From Mucilaginibacter ginsenosidivorax (GTDB lineage Bacteria; Bacteroidota; Bacteroidia; Sphingobacteriales; Sphingobacteriaceae), in contig NZ_CP042437.1 in assembly GCF_007971525.1 (NCBI RefSeq), forward strand, positions 7,564,001 to 7,628,000: a stretch of DNA of 64,000 nucleotides. The letters run 5' to 3'. The first letter of the stretch is position 1; every line of letters starts with the position of its first letter. The notes under the pieces are model-generated. The model was not told where the DNA came from. It worked only from the letters and a program-made list of their open reading frames with translations, and searched no databases. Below, in pieces: positions 62,677 through 64,000 of this stretch. Position numbers and translations under genes: made by a program.

Positions 62677-64000
62677 TTATTTCTTATCGCAAACCAAAAA
62701 CACCACACCTCTTGCCGGTACGCTAACAGTTATTCCGCCACTGGTGCCTGATGAATTTGCAGCAAGCGAGGCATAACCAGCCGGACCACCAACATCGCCG
62801 GCAGGGCCATTGTTGTTAACGGTTACTTTGCCCGAATACGATCCGTTGTCGGTACCACCTTTCAAAGTATAATAATAGTAATTAGAGCCGGTGTAGTAAT
62901 TTTTGAAATTGATGCTAACTACCTGGTCGGTGCCGCTTTTATTTATAAGTGTAACACCGGCTTCGCCCGATGTGAACGAAGATGCATAGCTAACAATATC
63001 GGTACTCCCGCTAACTGTTGAACTGATCATCCTGTCGCCAAAGTATTTCTGGAAATAATACAGGTAATAAAATGCCGGCCGTGGGGTAAAATTTGCGGTG
63101 CCATCCTGGTTAAAAGTAAATAAACCATGATCGTTACCATCGCTGCCGCCGTTTGCCAAATCCCAGCGGCAGGCCATGCTTACCTGGTTTTTAATTAACT
63201 CGCCCAGTACTAAAACGGCATGCACACCGCTAACGTAAGACACCTGCTGCCTTGAACCCGAAGCAAATATATTCCACTCGTCCAACGCTATGGGCTTTTG
63301 AGCCACACCTGCCTTTTGAACAGAATTGTTTACCCAACTTACCATCGGAGCGGTAACTGCTGATGGCGTTGCCAGGATAACTTCGGGTGTTGAATTTTGA
63401 TTATAAGGCGTATAATAATTATGCACTACAAAAAAATCGGGCGATGATCCGGCAGCAGATAAAACACCCGAATTCCAGTTTTGCCCACCTGTAGTATTAT
63501 TTTGGTCGTCTGTTTCGGTAAGTACAATACCTATTTTAATGGAAACGCCTATGTCGCTGGCAGCCTTGCGCATCGAATCGGCAAAAACCTTAAAATGTGT
63601 TCCGTATAGCTGGCCCGTTATAATTTCGGGCTGGCCATCCTTATTTTTCGATACATCAATACGATACCCGGCCTCCCAGTTACCGAAATTTTCGTTGCCC
63701 ACCTCCCATAATTTAGTTCGGCCCTTATCATTCCTTACCCATTGCGCGGCGTAATGTGCAGCAGTTTCAACCGGGTGATCGCTCAACCCATAACGGGCAT
63801 AGCCATAATTCACCGTAATAATGCCGGTACTGTTGGTTTTTTGCAGCAGCGAATAGTAATTGCTAAGGCTTATCGACCAGCTATCGGTTACCATCCCGCT
63901 CCAGTATCCCGTAGCAGGGTCGGCGCTGCCATCGGCTTTTAATAATTGAGCCGGCACATCAGCCGGTTTACCACCCGCGGGCAAATCATAAAAATAAACA
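62677..64000 (-). CDS. Alpha-L-arabinofuranosidase-like GH-A enzyme (5' end outside window)
   Basis: The C-terminal part of a secreted (beta/alpha)8 glycosidase with a trailing beta domain. The frame is open to the window edge, so the start lies beyond 64000; a TTG at 63984 is not the real start. The acid/base Glu lies in LWEVGNENFGNWEAG (near bases 63680-63700) and the nucleophile Glu in KPIALDEWNIFASG (near 63270), a spacing fitting GH51/GH39-type enzymes. The last 110 residues form a beta-sandwich ending VPARGVVFLVCDKK. The family is labelled arabinofuranosidase by recall. It fits the arabinose theme of the window. Confidence 0.75.
   Translation of the reverse strand, partial: VYFYDLPAGGKPADVPAQLLKADGSADPATGYWSGMVTDSWSISLSNYYSLLQKTNSTGIITVNYGYARYGLSDHPVETAAHYAAQWVRNDKGRTKLWEVGNENFGNWEAGYRIDVSKNKDGQPEIITGQLYGTHFKVFADSMRKAASDIGVSIKIGIVLTETDDQNNTTGGQNWNSGVLSAAGSSPDFFVVHNYYTPYNQNSTPEVILATPSAVTAPMVSWVNNSVQKAGVAQKPIALDEWNIFASGSRQQVSYVSGVHAVLVLGELIKNQVSMACRWDLANGGSDGNDHGLFTFNQDGTANFTPRPAFYYLYYFQKYFGDRMISSTVSGSTDIVSYASSFTSGEAGVTLINKSGTDQVVSINFKNYYTGSNYYYYTLKGGTDNGSYSGKVTVNNNGPAGDVGGPAGYASLAANSSGTSGGITVSVPARGVVFLVCDKK

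Noticed and set aside
63984..63986. TTG at 63984 as start of the arabinofuranosidase-like gene
   Set aside because: The frame stays open to the window edge with protein-like residues (VYFYD), and there is no signal peptide at the TTG.

Overview
The window looks like chromosome of a Bacteroidota, most likely family Sphingobacteriaceae (Mucilaginibacter- or Pedobacter-like). This is inferred from SusC/SusD pairs, a one-protein hybrid two-component system (HTCS), many TonB-dependent receptors with carboxypeptidase-like N-terminal domains, DUF4249, DUF3823 and DUF6438 proteins, a TAnnTTTG-type -7 promoter box and weak Shine-Dalgarno sites. No tRNA, rRNA, CRISPR array, insertion sequence or phage gene was recognised.

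Layout. 1-8.5 kb is housekeeping and stress: a PAS histidine kinase cut by the left edge, a DUF6438 protein, a HAD hydrolase, a metallo-beta-lactamase-fold hydrolase, PhoH with a PIN domain, a two-gene DNA-metabolism/radical SAM module, and Ohr. Upstream of phoH lies an unannotated stretch of about 365 bases with its own promoter, two GNRA-capped hairpins and a terminal hairpin; I read it as a structured non-coding RNA. 8.5-20.1 kb holds a TonB receptor, proB-proA, two very small membrane-protein candidates, a DUF2459 protein, mnmA and topA. 20.1-26.5 kb has a 134-codon gene bracketed by two copies of a word-like repeat, then a giant alpha-2-macroglobulin.

26.6-44.2 kb is a polysaccharide utilization locus (PUL). 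The minus-strand order is SusC, SusD, DUF3823 lipoprotein, GH2, GH127-like, GH43-like, BNR sialidase-like and a clan GH-A hydrolase, with an HTCS regulator divergent from susC. The enzyme set suggests an arabinofuranose- and uronate- or galactose-containing plant glycan. A strong terminator separates the binding/transport genes from the enzyme genes. 44.4-49.5 kb holds a divergent pair: a vanadium haloperoxidase/PAP2-type lipoprotein and an FG-GAP/ASPIC-UnbV lipoprotein. 49.6-56.8 kb is a four-gene minus-strand operon: an unknown secreted protein, an STN-domain TonB receptor, a DUF4249 lipoprotein and a macroglobulin-like protein carrying a plug-like segment. 56.9-64 kb has a GH43 arabinofuranosidase-type enzyme, an outer-membrane beta-barrel receptor, a divergent LytS/LytTR two-component pair, and an arabinofuranosidase-like enzyme cut by the right edge.

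Many gene ends carry long hairpins or degenerate word-like repeats that start exactly at the stop codon. These, the two RNA candidates and the tiny ORFs are the least explained parts of the window.
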